NCBI RefSeq assembly: GCF_003346775.1 | Contig: NZ_CP031220.1 | Coordinates: forward strand, 106,446 to 170,445 | Direction of reading: 5' to 3' | From: Malaciobacter mytili LMG 24559 | GTDB lineage: Bacteria > Campylobacterota > Campylobacteria > Campylobacterales > Arcobacteraceae | DNA length: 64,000 nucleotides | Shown here: one piece after another, positions 1-7,780 of the stretch | Layout: each line of letters starts with the position of its first letter | Numbering within the stretch: position 1 is the first letter of the stretch | Made by a program: the position numbers and the translations under genes | Notes under the pieces: model-generated | The model's database searches: none | The model's input: only the letters and a program-made list of their open reading frames with translations | Told to the model about the DNA's origin: nothing

Positions 1-86
1 CCCATTGGCTCCCCTATATTAAAATAACTACATCCAGTAAATGAAAGTATTATGAATACTAAAACTAAATTAATAATTTTCTTCAT
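1..86 (-). CDS. traV: TraV-like lipoprotein, 3' end cut by window
   Basis: Only the first 28 codons lie in the window. They encode a lysine start (MKK), a hydrophobic stretch and a lipobox (FTGC, Cys19), so the product should be an outer-membrane lipoprotein. Its start overlaps the end of traB by 17 bases. In F-type secretion operons the lipoprotein after traB is TraV, which forms the outer-membrane core with TraK and TraB. The lipobox is seen; the TraV name rests on position only. Confidence 0.6.
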   Translation of the reverse strand, partial: MKKIINLVLVFIILSFTGCSYFNIGEPM

Positions 87-1614
87 TGTAAATTTCCTTA
101 TTAACAAAATATCCTACATCAAAGTTTTCATATTCAACAGGAGTTAATAATTCACCACCTTTAAATGCTAGTGTAACTTCCCTTTTTGCTTTGACTTCTA
201 CATATGGATTTAAATTTTCTAAAACTTTTAAATAATACTCTGAAAATTTTGAAAGAATTTTACTACTTGTATTGGCTCCTGCATTAGTAAATTCTAACAT
301 TGGATTTGCTGTATCTGTTCCTCCGTCTTTACTGTTTGTTGGGAATATGTAACTATTTCCTTTTGCTAAAACAGAAATAAGTCCTTCAAGAGTTGCTAAA
401 GGGACACCTTTTTTTATAATCTCCCCCTCTTTACTTACTAATCTACCTTTTGCACTAAGTTTTCCATCTTCACCATATACATTACCTTTTATTTGTGTGT
501 TTATTCTGTATTTCTTTCCATCAAGGTCTGTCATAATACAAGAAATCTTTTCCATGTTTACTCTTGCTCTTGAAGGTCCTAAATCACCTGATGCAGTTGC
601 TTCTACCAAACAATCTTGAAAATTTGCATACTCATTGTTTGCCATTAATTGTTCACTACTAATTGATATCCAAATTGGTTTTGTTTCTGTTGCAGCTTGC
701 ATTAATGTTGGAACATCTGCCCCTGCTACAATTACACCTTTAGCAAATCCAGGCATTAAGAAAAATGAAGGTAATGTTTTTTTCTCTTCTTTTGGCTTAT
801 TCTCCTCTATTTTTGTCAATGTTTCAATACCATAATCTGCAACTGCTATTTCTTCTTCTACTTCAATCTCTACTTCTTTTAAAATTTCTTTTTTCTCAAT
901 TTCTTTTCCGTTATTAACAACTGTTGAAGATTTAGTTACATTTGTTGGCAAGTCAGGTAATTTAATTATTGGTTTAATTTGAGTTAATTTTGCTTTGTTT
1001 TTTAATTCTTCTAAACTTTTTGCAAATTTATTATCTACATTATTAATTTGAGAATTTAGACTATCTTTTATCTCTGAAACCAATTCTTGATTTTTAATAT
1101 TTATACTTTGAACAAGTTCTTGTGTTTTTTTATCTTTTTCAGTCATTGCATCTAAAATTTCTTTTTTAACAGAACCAAAATTTTCTACTAATTCCTTTTT
1201 AGTATCATTTATTTTTTCATTTAACTCTATTTTATTTTGAGTTGTAAGAGTAGTTATTTCATCTAACTTTTTATTTAGTTTTACATCTTCTTTGTCTTTT
1301 TGGTCTTGCCATCTTGTAAAACTATTGATTTCCATTTTAATTTCTTTTTTAGGGATTTGCTTAGTAATTTTTGTTTCATCAAATTGTGCGTAATATAATC
1401 TCATTGCTTTCCATAAAACAACTAAAGAGAAAAATACAAGTGGTATAATTATCAAAATAAGTATCATTCTAAATTTAAATTTTTTATTTCTTTCTTTTCT
1501 TTTAGTTTCACTTGATTTAAGACCTTGAAGTGCGGTTACTGTTATATCATCATTACCACTTTTAATGTTATTTAAATAATCTCTTATTTTATTAATGATT
1601 TTATTTAGTTCCAT
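70..1614 (-). CDS. traB: TraB, F-type conjugation core protein (VirB10 family)
   Basis: 514 residues. A cytoplasmic N-terminus is followed by one membrane segment at about residues 49-68, a long Lys/Glu-rich coiled coil (about 95-210), then the conserved TraB/TrbI beta-domain. That domain has a GFAKGVIVAGADVPTL stretch and a GDLGPSRARVNMEKISCI stretch typical of TraB. In the family it spans both membranes and links the inner-membrane ATPases to the outer-membrane TraK/TraV ring. The start codon overlaps the traK stop by one base (TAATG), suggesting translational coupling. Confidence 0.9.
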   Translation of the reverse strand: MELNKIINKIRDYLNNIKSGNDDITVTALQGLKSSETKRKERNKKFKFRMILILIIIPLVFFSLVVLWKAMRLYYAQFDETKITKQIPKKEIKMEINSFTRWQDQKDKEDVKLNKKLDEITTLTTQNKIELNEKINDTKKELVENFGSVKKEILDAMTEKDKKTQELVQSINIKNQELVSEIKDSLNSQINNVDNKFAKSLEELKNKAKLTQIKPIIKLPDLPTNVTKSSTVVNNGKEIEKKEILKEVEIEVEEEIAVADYGIETLTKIEENKPKEEKKTLPSFFLMPGFAKGVIVAGADVPTLMQAATETKPIWISISSEQLMANNEYANFQDCLVEATASGDLGPSRARVNMEKISCIMTDLDGKKYRINTQIKGNVYGEDGKLSAKGRLVSKEGEIIKKGVPLATLEGLISVLAKGNSYIFPTNSKDGGTDTANPMLEFTNAGANTSSKILSKFSEYYLKVLENLNPYVEVKAKREVTLAFKGGELLTPVEYENFDVGYFVNKEIYNEENY

Positions 1615-2458
1615 TATTGTGCCCTTATAACAAACAATCTTGTAGATTGACCTTTTTCCTCTAATTTATCTGCTTCTAATGATATTAAATATATATTTTT
1701 ATCTGCAAACATTTCTTCATATAAATTAGCTCTTCCTTCTGTACTTTCTATTACCCAAATTTCACCTATATATCCTAGTCCAACCACTCTATTCATTAGT
1801 TTAAAATAAAGACCATCATTCTTGTACTCTTCATTAACAACTTCTGTTTTAAATCCTGATGGATATTTATTATTATATAGTCCATATAATAGTTTTTCTA
1901 AAACCTTTTCATGAGGATTACTTTCAAATTTTTTAACTTCTGCTTTAGTTTCTTCATAATTAATAAATTTAAAATATCTATCTTCAATCTCTTTATCAAC
2001 TACTTTAATATTAATAATAATTGGATATTCATAACCCCAAACTATTATTTCTGTCCTACCTTCTTTTTTTGAAGAAAGCTCTATAATATTTTTTGATGTA
2101 GATAATTTAAAGCTACTTTTTTTTAATTTTTTAGCTGCTTCAGGCTTTGACTCTGTATTTTTTTTGTATCAACTGAATTATTAATCACTATTTTTCCATT
2201 AATATCAGGTTTTACAATTTTATAATCAGATTTTTCTCCTACCTCAGTATCATCTTTTACTTCTATTTTTTGTTCTTTTCTATCTAATATCTTTTCTTTA
2301 GTTATAAAATTAGATGGCTTTACATTTATTTCAAATGGAAACTCAATAATAACTGACTTGTTAACTGGAACTTCAAAATCAATCATTTTCCTAATTGGAA
2401 TATCTTTCCCAAATAATATTACACTACTTAAAACAATTAGTACCATAGTCTTTAACAT
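1614..2458 (-). CDS. traK: TraK, secretin-like conjugation protein, split by a frameshift
   Basis: The N-terminal part (2458-2123) has a signal peptide and a TraK-like start. It runs into a stop shortly after a run of eight A (2165-2158 on this strand). In the -1 frame the sequence stays open to 1614, giving a total near 280 codons, slightly longer than F TraK. The C-terminal half includes the stretch NRVVGLGYIGEIWVIE. The ATG at 2458 is preferred to 2473 because GGGAG precedes it at good spacing. It overlaps the end of traE. TraK forms the outer-membrane ring. The break could be a sequencing error, slippage-dependent expression or a real mutation. Confidence 0.75.
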
Positions 2459-3032
2459 AGAAAACTCCCTCATAAATATTTAATGCAATTTGATAAATAC
2501 ACTCTTTTGGTTCTTCTGGCACTGAACCTACCGTTACTTTACTAATCCCTTTAATTGTAATAATTGCATTTTCAGAAAATTCTTTATTTTCGCCTAAATC
2601 AGGAGTTACTTCTAAAAATTCAAACTTTTGACTTATTTTATTTGCAATTATAAATTTTTTAAAATCTTCTGCTTCTTTCATAACTTTAACTGCATCTGTT
2701 GGTCTCATTTCGTTAAAAATAAAGTCCATTTTTTCATTCACATTATCTGGCTGAAAATTAGATATTTTTCTAATTAGATATCTTCCCCACAATTCATAAT
2801 ATGTTACATTAGCTCCATTAAGACCATATATTATGTTCTTGTGGTTTACTATATTATTTTCAGGCGGTGCTTTCATTTCAATTTTTATTCCACTTTTTAA
2901 GTCTAAATATCCTGTTACTAATACAACGACTACAATAGTTAAGATAATTAAAGCTCTCCATAACGATAAATTTACTTTCTCGCTAGTTTCTAAATCATCT
3001 TCATACTCTTTCCCAAATATCTTTAAGCCCAT
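2424..3032 (-). CDS. traE: TraE, F-type conjugation inner-membrane protein
   Basis: 202 residues with one membrane helix at about 25-44 and a periplasmic domain, the length and topology of TraE (VirB8-like role in pilus assembly). It lies between traL and traK as in F-like operons, preceded by AGGAAAGGG. It is recognised by order, size and the N-terminal pattern rather than by a catalytic motif. Confidence 0.8.
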   Translation of the reverse strand: MGLKIFGKEYEDDLETSEKVNLSLWRALIILTIVVVVLVTGYLDLKSGIKIEMKAPPENNIVNHKNIIYGLNGANVTYYELWGRYLIRKISNFQPDNVNEKMDFIFNEMRPTDAVKVMKEAEDFKKFIIANKISQKFEFLEVTPDLGENKEFSENAIITIKGISKVTVGSVPEEPKECIYQIALNIYEGVFYVKDYGTNCFK

Positions 3033-3041
3033 ACCCTTTCC

Positions 3042-3401
3042 TTAATCATAAAAAATTTTATCTGTGCAATCTGGAATATAATTTTTAACATCCATTCTGT
3101 TTAATTCTTCATACTTTTTACTGTCTTCTTTTACACTCCAGATTCCACTTACATATAGTAAATGCCAAAGAAAACCTTTTGAAGCTTTTTCTTTGGCTTT
3201 AATATAAAGTTTTGTTGCAAAAAAAGTTAAAGCAAATGATGATAACATTGTAATTGATATAGTAACTGATGCTAAAATAAGTACTGTATATATCAATACA
3301 AAACTCAAAATCACAACTAATATTACATCAACTCTAAATGGACCTATAACTCTAGGTCCATTAAACTGTTGTAAAAAACCAACTTTCCTTTTTCTTGCCA
3401 T
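3042..3401 (-). CDS. traL: TraL, small membrane protein of the F-type pilus assembly system
   Basis: 119 residues. A basic N-terminus (MARKRKVGF) is followed by two close membrane helices (about 23-67) and a soluble tail. It sits between the pilin-like gene and traE, the standard traA-traL-traE order. TraL is VirB3-like and is needed for pilus extension. AAGG precedes the start. Confidence 0.75.
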   Translation of the reverse strand: MARKRKVGFLQQFNGPRVIGPFRVDVILVVILSFVLIYTVLILASVTISITMLSSFALTFFATKLYIKAKEKASKGFLWHLLYVSGIWSVKEDSKKYEELNRMDVKNYIPDCTDKIFYD

Positions 3402-3409
3402 TATTTACC

Positions 3410-3727
3410 TTATTTTACTTGGATTGTTGTTCCATCTGATAATGTTTTAAAATCAAATGATTGGAATGAAGTTGCTAAATCAGGTACTAATGCTATAACT
3501 ACGCAGCATATTACACCAATAATAAAAGGCATAATCTTTTGCATTAATGCACTAATAATCCCACTAAGTATAAGTATCCATACAACTGCACCAGGTATCA
3601 ATGTAGTTTTAGCTTGATCTATACCAACTGTTACAAGTACTTCTCCTGGTGATGACACTGCACCAAATAGATTAGTTATTGAAAATAACAACATTAATAA
3701 AATTAAAAAATTTCTTTCTTTTTGCAT
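3410..3727 (-). CDS. traA: TraA-like pilin precursor
   Basis: 105 residues from the ATG at 3727, chosen because GGAG lies seven bases upstream; a longer reading would start at 3739. A signal peptide with a likely cleavage site near residue 22 is followed by two hydrophobic helices separated by a short loop (LMQK), the architecture of TraA/VirB2 pilins. It is the first recognisable secretion gene upstream of traL. There is no sequence motif beyond architecture and position. Confidence 0.7.
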   Translation of the reverse strand: MQKERNFLILLMLLFSITNLFGAVSSPGEVLVTVGIDQAKTTLIPGAVVWILILSGIISALMQKIMPFIIGVICCVVIALVPDLATSFQSFDFKTLSDGTTIQVK

Positions 3728-3816
3728 ATATAACTCCATTTTATTTTTTATATTTTTTAAATTCTAATTTTAATTTTTTTTCAAGGTGAACAAATTTTTA
3801 TCTTCATTGTCTCTCC

Positions 3817-4653
3817 TTAAATCTCTTTTTTCCCTGCTTTTATTCTTGCTAATTCAGCAGGTCTTCTTGTTTCTTTTAAATGTTCAAATTCAATTTCTTT
3901 TCTTATTTTTTCAGAATATTTAGTTCTTCTAATAATCATTACCAAATAACCAAATAAGCCTATCAATAAAGAGAGTGTAAAAACTTCAATTAATGTGTTG
4001 ATTTGTGTTAAATCTATTCTTGAAAGGAATATATTAAAAACTTTATGCAATATAGTTCTATGTTGAATTGAAACCATGTAATCAGTAATTATCTGATATA
4101 CATTTATAGTACAAAGATAAATAAATGTTAAAAGTATACTTAGATATATAAATTCAAATGTATGCCATATATTTAATATTTTTTTATAGTATCTATAAGT
4201 GAATTTACCTTTTTCATTTGTAAACCTTTTCATTCCATAGGCAATATATCCTGGAAATAAAACATGTATAAGCATTAAAATAGAACAAATAATTGCTAAT
4301 AATTGTGAAACTTCTAAAAATAAGAAACTAAATACTATAAAATTTAATATTATGCTTATTATAGAATTATTAATTATTCCATATGATTTGATACCTAAAA
4401 ATCTCATTTTAGAATCTGACACCCCAACAGTTGTACCTCCAAAATCACTTTTGTTAGAATGTAAATATTGTAGTTCCATTTCGCAATCTTGTATTTGTTC
4501 ATGAAAACAAAAATTTTTAAAACTTCCATTGCTACTTTTGCTATCTTTACTATAAAAATAATCCAATGGATCTTTTGCTGATGAATTATTATTATGTGCA
4601 GCTGAATGTTGATTATTATACTGCTGTGTTGTGTTATAACCATTACTTTCCAT
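3817..4653 (-). CDS. Hypothetical multi-pass membrane protein in the tra operon
   Basis: 278 residues. An Asn/Ser/Gln-rich soluble N-terminus (1-60) is followed by about four to five membrane helices (about 95-240) and a charged tail. GAGAGG precedes the ATG. It lies between the HD-protein gene group and the pilin, so it is probably transcribed with the transfer genes. No family recognised; a pilin-processing or inner-membrane assembly role is only a guess from position. Confidence 0.6.
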   Translation of the reverse strand: MESNGYNTTQQYNNQHSAAHNNNSSAKDPLDYFYSKDSKSSNGSFKNFCFHEQIQDCEMELQYLHSNKSDFGGTTVGVSDSKMRFLGIKSYGIINNSIISIILNFIVFSFLFLEVSQLLAIICSILMLIHVLFPGYIAYGMKRFTNEKGKFTYRYYKKILNIWHTFEFIYLSILLTFIYLCTINVYQIITDYMVSIQHRTILHKVFNIFLSRIDLTQINTLIEVFTLSLLIGLFGYLVMIIRRTKYSEKIRKEIEFEHLKETRRPAELARIKAGKKEI

Positions 4654-4664
4654 ATATGCCTCTC

Positions 4665-4859
4665 TTATTTATTAGATATTATTTTTTCTATTAACTCTAT
4701 ATTTTTAATTAATGCAGTGTCTATAAAAGTCTTAATTTCTTTTAATTCTTCAGATGAAATTTTCCCTTTTATAAATTCTTTATTTTTTTTATTCATATAT
4801 TTTTCAACTTTTACCGCAAGTAAAAAGTATTTATTTGCTTCAACAGATTCAAATTTCAT
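4665..4859 (-). CDS. Hypothetical small protein in the tra operon
   Basis: 64 residues, charged and helical, with no membrane segment. The start overlaps the stop of the upstream HD gene by 11 bases, indicating translational coupling. No family recognised. Confidence 0.55.
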   Translation of the reverse strand: MKFESVEANKYFLLAVKVEKYMNKKNKEFIKGKISSEELKEIKTFIDTALIKNIELIEKIISNK

Positions 4860-5583
4860 TTTCTTCTACCTTTGAAATAAACTTCTTATCTTGTTTATAT
4901 TTAAGTAGTTCATCGTCTCTTGTTTTTCTGTCCACGTGAATTAATATTTTTAGAAACCCATTTGCATCTTCTTTGCTAATAGAATGATTTTTATATAATG
5001 TGTTGTAAACCAATTGAGTTAAATCATTAGTTACATAAGGATTCTTATTTTTTTTCATATATTCTGATAAAAATTGTTTTGCAAAATGAGCACTTATTTT
5101 TTCATGGTCTTCGCCTATCGCCTCTGAAAATCTATTTGCTATAATTGGTGATTTACCAAAATCATGTAGTAAAGAAAGTAATAATGCAATCTCAAAAGGA
5201 TCTTGTGCCATTTCTGCTTGAAGTAAGTAGTCAATTGTAAATAAAACTACATTTAAAGTGTGTGTTTTTAAATCTATATCAACTAATATTGAGTACCTTT
5301 TAGATTCATTTCCAAAACTATTAAAACCAGGCTGAATACTCTCAACTTTATCAAAATTCAGTGTATCCATCATTTTTAGTAGTTTTAGAAAAAGGTCTTT
5401 ACGATATTTAATAAAAGAAAGAATATACTCTTCTTCATTTGATAAATTATCAGCTTTTATAGGTTCTAGTATCTCACCAATAATTTTTTGATTATTTTCA
5501 GTTATAGATTCAAAAGCTGCATATGTTGCACCTATATTAGTATAAAAATCAGTTAAATCAACTTCTTCATTCGTTGTACTCAA
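4849..5583 (-). CDS. HD-domain protein, possible phosphohydrolase or MobH-like factor
   Basis: 244 residues starting at a TTG with AAAGG eight bases upstream. The HD-superfamily metal pattern is visible: His108 (KTHTLN), His140-Asp141 (LLHDFGKS), His160 and His166, and HVDR near the C-terminus. HD proteins bind divalent metals and hydrolyse phosphoesters. MobH relaxases of SXT/R27-type elements are built on an HD core, but those are much larger, so this is at most a candidate. It overlaps both neighbours and sits near the head of the tra operon. Confidence 0.65.
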   Translation of the reverse strand: MSTTNEEVDLTDFYTNIGATYAAFESITENNQKIIGEILEPIKADNLSNEEEYILSFIKYRKDLFLKLLKMMDTLNFDKVESIQPGFNSFGNESKRYSILVDIDLKTHTLNVVLFTIDYLLQAEMAQDPFEIALLLSLLHDFGKSPIIANRFSEAIGEDHEKISAHFAKQFLSEYMKKNKNPYVTNDLTQLVYNTLYKNHSISKEDANGFLKILIHVDRKTRDDELLKYKQDKKFISKVEENEI

Positions 5584-5782
5584 TTATTAGCCTTTTTGTA
5601 TTCCAAGTAGTTATTGTTTTATCTTTTCTCGTTATGTAGTAATTTTCTTCATCCTTATGGATTGAATTTACTATATTCAGATCTATTGGAAAATCTATCC
5701 CAAAACCTTTTATGAAAATCTTTTTAATATTATTTAATTCAATATTAATTAAATTTATTGACTTTGCTTCATTTGTTCCCAT
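5567..5782 (-). CDS. Hypothetical protein, first gene of the tra operon
   Basis: 71 residues, no signal or membrane helix. AAGGAAA precedes the ATG. Its 3' end overlaps the HD-protein gene by 17 bases. It is the most upstream reading frame of the transfer operon. No family recognised. Confidence 0.5.
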   Translation of the reverse strand: MGTNEAKSINLINIELNNIKKIFIKGFGIDFPIDLNIVNSIHKDEENYYITRKDKTITTWNTKRLIIEYNE

Positions 5783-6235
5783 TGTGTTTCCTTTTCACGT
5801 AAAAAGTATTTTTTTGTGTTTTCAATATTATTAAGTAACTAAAAATTGATAGAATATTATAATATCAATAATAAATAAAAACTTAAATATTAAAACGAAT
5901 TTAAAAATTACTACTAAAAAAAATCATTTTTTTCATAATAATTTATTAATAAACTAAATAAATATTATTAAAATAAAATATACTAAGTTTTCTTATATTT
6001 TTTTATAGTTTAAAAATGTCTTTTTATAATATAATAATGTCGTAATATGTTTATTTATATAAAACATATATTTTTCTATTTTCTTATCAATATTTGTCAC
6101 ATCTGATAATATTGTTACTATGATTAGTGTTATTTTATATGTAGATAATTAATATTATTTTATTATTTCAGTTATTCAAGAAAAATCTATTTATATTGAA
6201 ATTTTTAATATATTTAAAGAAGTTTTATTAAAGAG
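5783..6235. other. AT-rich intergenic region between the tra operon and the ATPase operon
   Basis: About 450 bases with no credible coding frame on either strand. It must carry the promoter of the leftward tra operon. No clear consensus promoter or long inverted repeat was found by eye beyond the terminator at its right end. Confidence 0.5.
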
Positions 6236-6257
6236 TTCCGACTTGATTAAGTCGGAA
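6236..6257 (-). terminator. Hairpin terminator of the ATPase/topoisomerase-like operon
   Basis: A perfect 9-bp inverted repeat, TTCCGACTT and AAGTCGGAA, with a four-base loop begins nine bases after the stop codon of the ATPase gene. It is followed on the minus strand by a T-rich stretch. It is unusually GC-rich for this element. Confidence 0.75.
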
Positions 6258-6265
6258 AGGTTGTA

Positions 6266-7777
6266 TTATTTTACATACCAAGGAGTTACTACATTTTCAT
6301 ATAAACCTGCAGTCGTACCAATAATCGCAAGCCCATCTTGTACTTTTCCTTGTTCTTCAAATAAAGAATATGGAGGATAATTATTTTGAGTTTTTATTCC
6401 TAAACTTTTAATTGCTTTTTCTGCATCACTTTTTTCACAAGTTAAAATTACTTTTGTGTATATAGAATTTATTAACTCTGCTGAAAAATGTTCTATTCTT
6501 TGAGATATGATTCCCATACCTCCACCATATTTTCTAGCTTCTGTTATAATCCTATTAATTATATTGTATGGATTTTCTTTATCTCGTCCCGTTGGTAAAA
6601 TAAGTTTACTTTCATCAATAAAGCAAAAAAAGTCACAAAACTTGCCATGTATTGCTTTATACTCTTCTGGCATAAATCTATATTCTCCTCTTTCTTTTAT
6701 CATTCGAAAGTACATATATAAAACATAATTAATAAAAAATATTGCTTCCTCTGGCTTACCAATTGTTGTGTATCCCGAAATATCAAATCTCACTACCCCA
6801 TCAATCTGTGGGAATGGGTTTTCTCCAAATAAAGGACATTCTGCAAGTGCTTTTATATAAGTGTATAATGTAGCAAGTACTTTATAATTGTTCTGTAAGG
6901 AATAGTATGAAATATCAATATATTCCTTCTCAATTTTAAATTGATTAAAATACTCTTTATGTTCATCACTTATAATATATTCTTGAAATTGCGTTGTAAA
7001 GTTTTTTAATTTTTCAAGCTCCTCATAAATTTCTTTTTCATATGCTTCTTTTTCATCTTCACTACATCGTTCTTTTTCAATTTTGAGCGTACTTAGATTT
7101 GTAATCATTTCTGAAAGAACAGTTAATTTTGATGTAACTGTACTGCCTAGTATATTCTCTACAAAATACTCAAAATATTTAGGAGTAGGTAACTCATTAT
7201 CCCAAGTACTTTCATCTTCATCTAATATACCTTTAGACCTATAACAATCCACAATCAATTGCTTAAAAACACTTTTTTGAACTGGTCCAATACCTTTATC
7301 CATTACTGAATTTTTGTAAAGCTCTATAATCAAATTAGCATTAGATATAGGTCCACCATTTTCTAAGTCTTTACTAAAGGAAAAATAATTGAAACCCAAT
7401 GTGTTATTTCTTCTTGTTAATCTATATACAGTTTCATTAGGTGTTCCCATATCTCCTTGAACATCCATAACAATAATTTTTTTATTTTTCTGACTTAATG
7501 ATTTAATTAGATTTTTAATTAGTCTTGTTTTTCCTGAACCTGAACCACCTGAGACTAATAATGAATAGTTTAATGTTTTTTTAGATTCCAAATCTAATGT
7601 AACTAATCTTTTTGGATTTGTATATGATTTTCCGAAACAAAATGATCCATGCATAAACATTTCTTCTTCATTAAATTTTCTTTCTTCTTCTTTAAGTCTA
7701 ATAGAATTAATTTCCTGTTCTTGTAAATTCTCTTTAATATTTTTTTTAATTTCTTCTCTTTTTTTAATTTCTATCAT
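6266..7777 (-). CDS. HerA/TraD-like P-loop ATPase, candidate coupling protein
   Basis: 503 residues. Walker A GGSGSGKT is at 77-84, Walker B with the catalytic acid CFIDES at about 385-390, and the stretch ITEARKYGGGMGIISQR at about 412 is typical of HerA/DUF87 and VirD4/TraD ATPases. These form hexameric DNA pumps, and in conjugation the coupling protein brings the DNA to the secretion channel. There is no N-terminal membrane segment, unlike classical TraD. The membrane-anchored 626-residue protein two genes upstream could fill that role. It follows the topoisomerase-like gene by four bases. Confidence 0.7.
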   Translation of the reverse strand: MIEIKKREEIKKNIKENLQEQEINSIRLKEEERKFNEEEMFMHGSFCFGKSYTNPKRLVTLDLESKKTLNYSLLVSGGSGSGKTRLIKNLIKSLSQKNKKIIVMDVQGDMGTPNETVYRLTRRNNTLGFNYFSFSKDLENGGPISNANLIIELYKNSVMDKGIGPVQKSVFKQLIVDCYRSKGILDEDESTWDNELPTPKYFEYFVENILGSTVTSKLTVLSEMITNLSTLKIEKERCSEDEKEAYEKEIYEELEKLKNFTTQFQEYIISDEHKEYFNQFKIEKEYIDISYYSLQNNYKVLATLYTYIKALAECPLFGENPFPQIDGVVRFDISGYTTIGKPEEAIFFINYVLYMYFRMIKERGEYRFMPEEYKAIHGKFCDFFCFIDESKLILPTGRDKENPYNIINRIITEARKYGGGMGIISQRIEHFSAELINSIYTKVILTCEKSDAEKAIKSLGIKTQNNYPPYSLFEEQGKVQDGLAIIGTTAGLYENVVTPWYVK

Positions 7778-7780
7778 TCA

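Noticed and set aside
4849..5583. Confident call of a MobH relaxase
   Set aside because: Protein is about one third of the usual size and lacks the rest of the MobH signature; kept only as a hypothesis.
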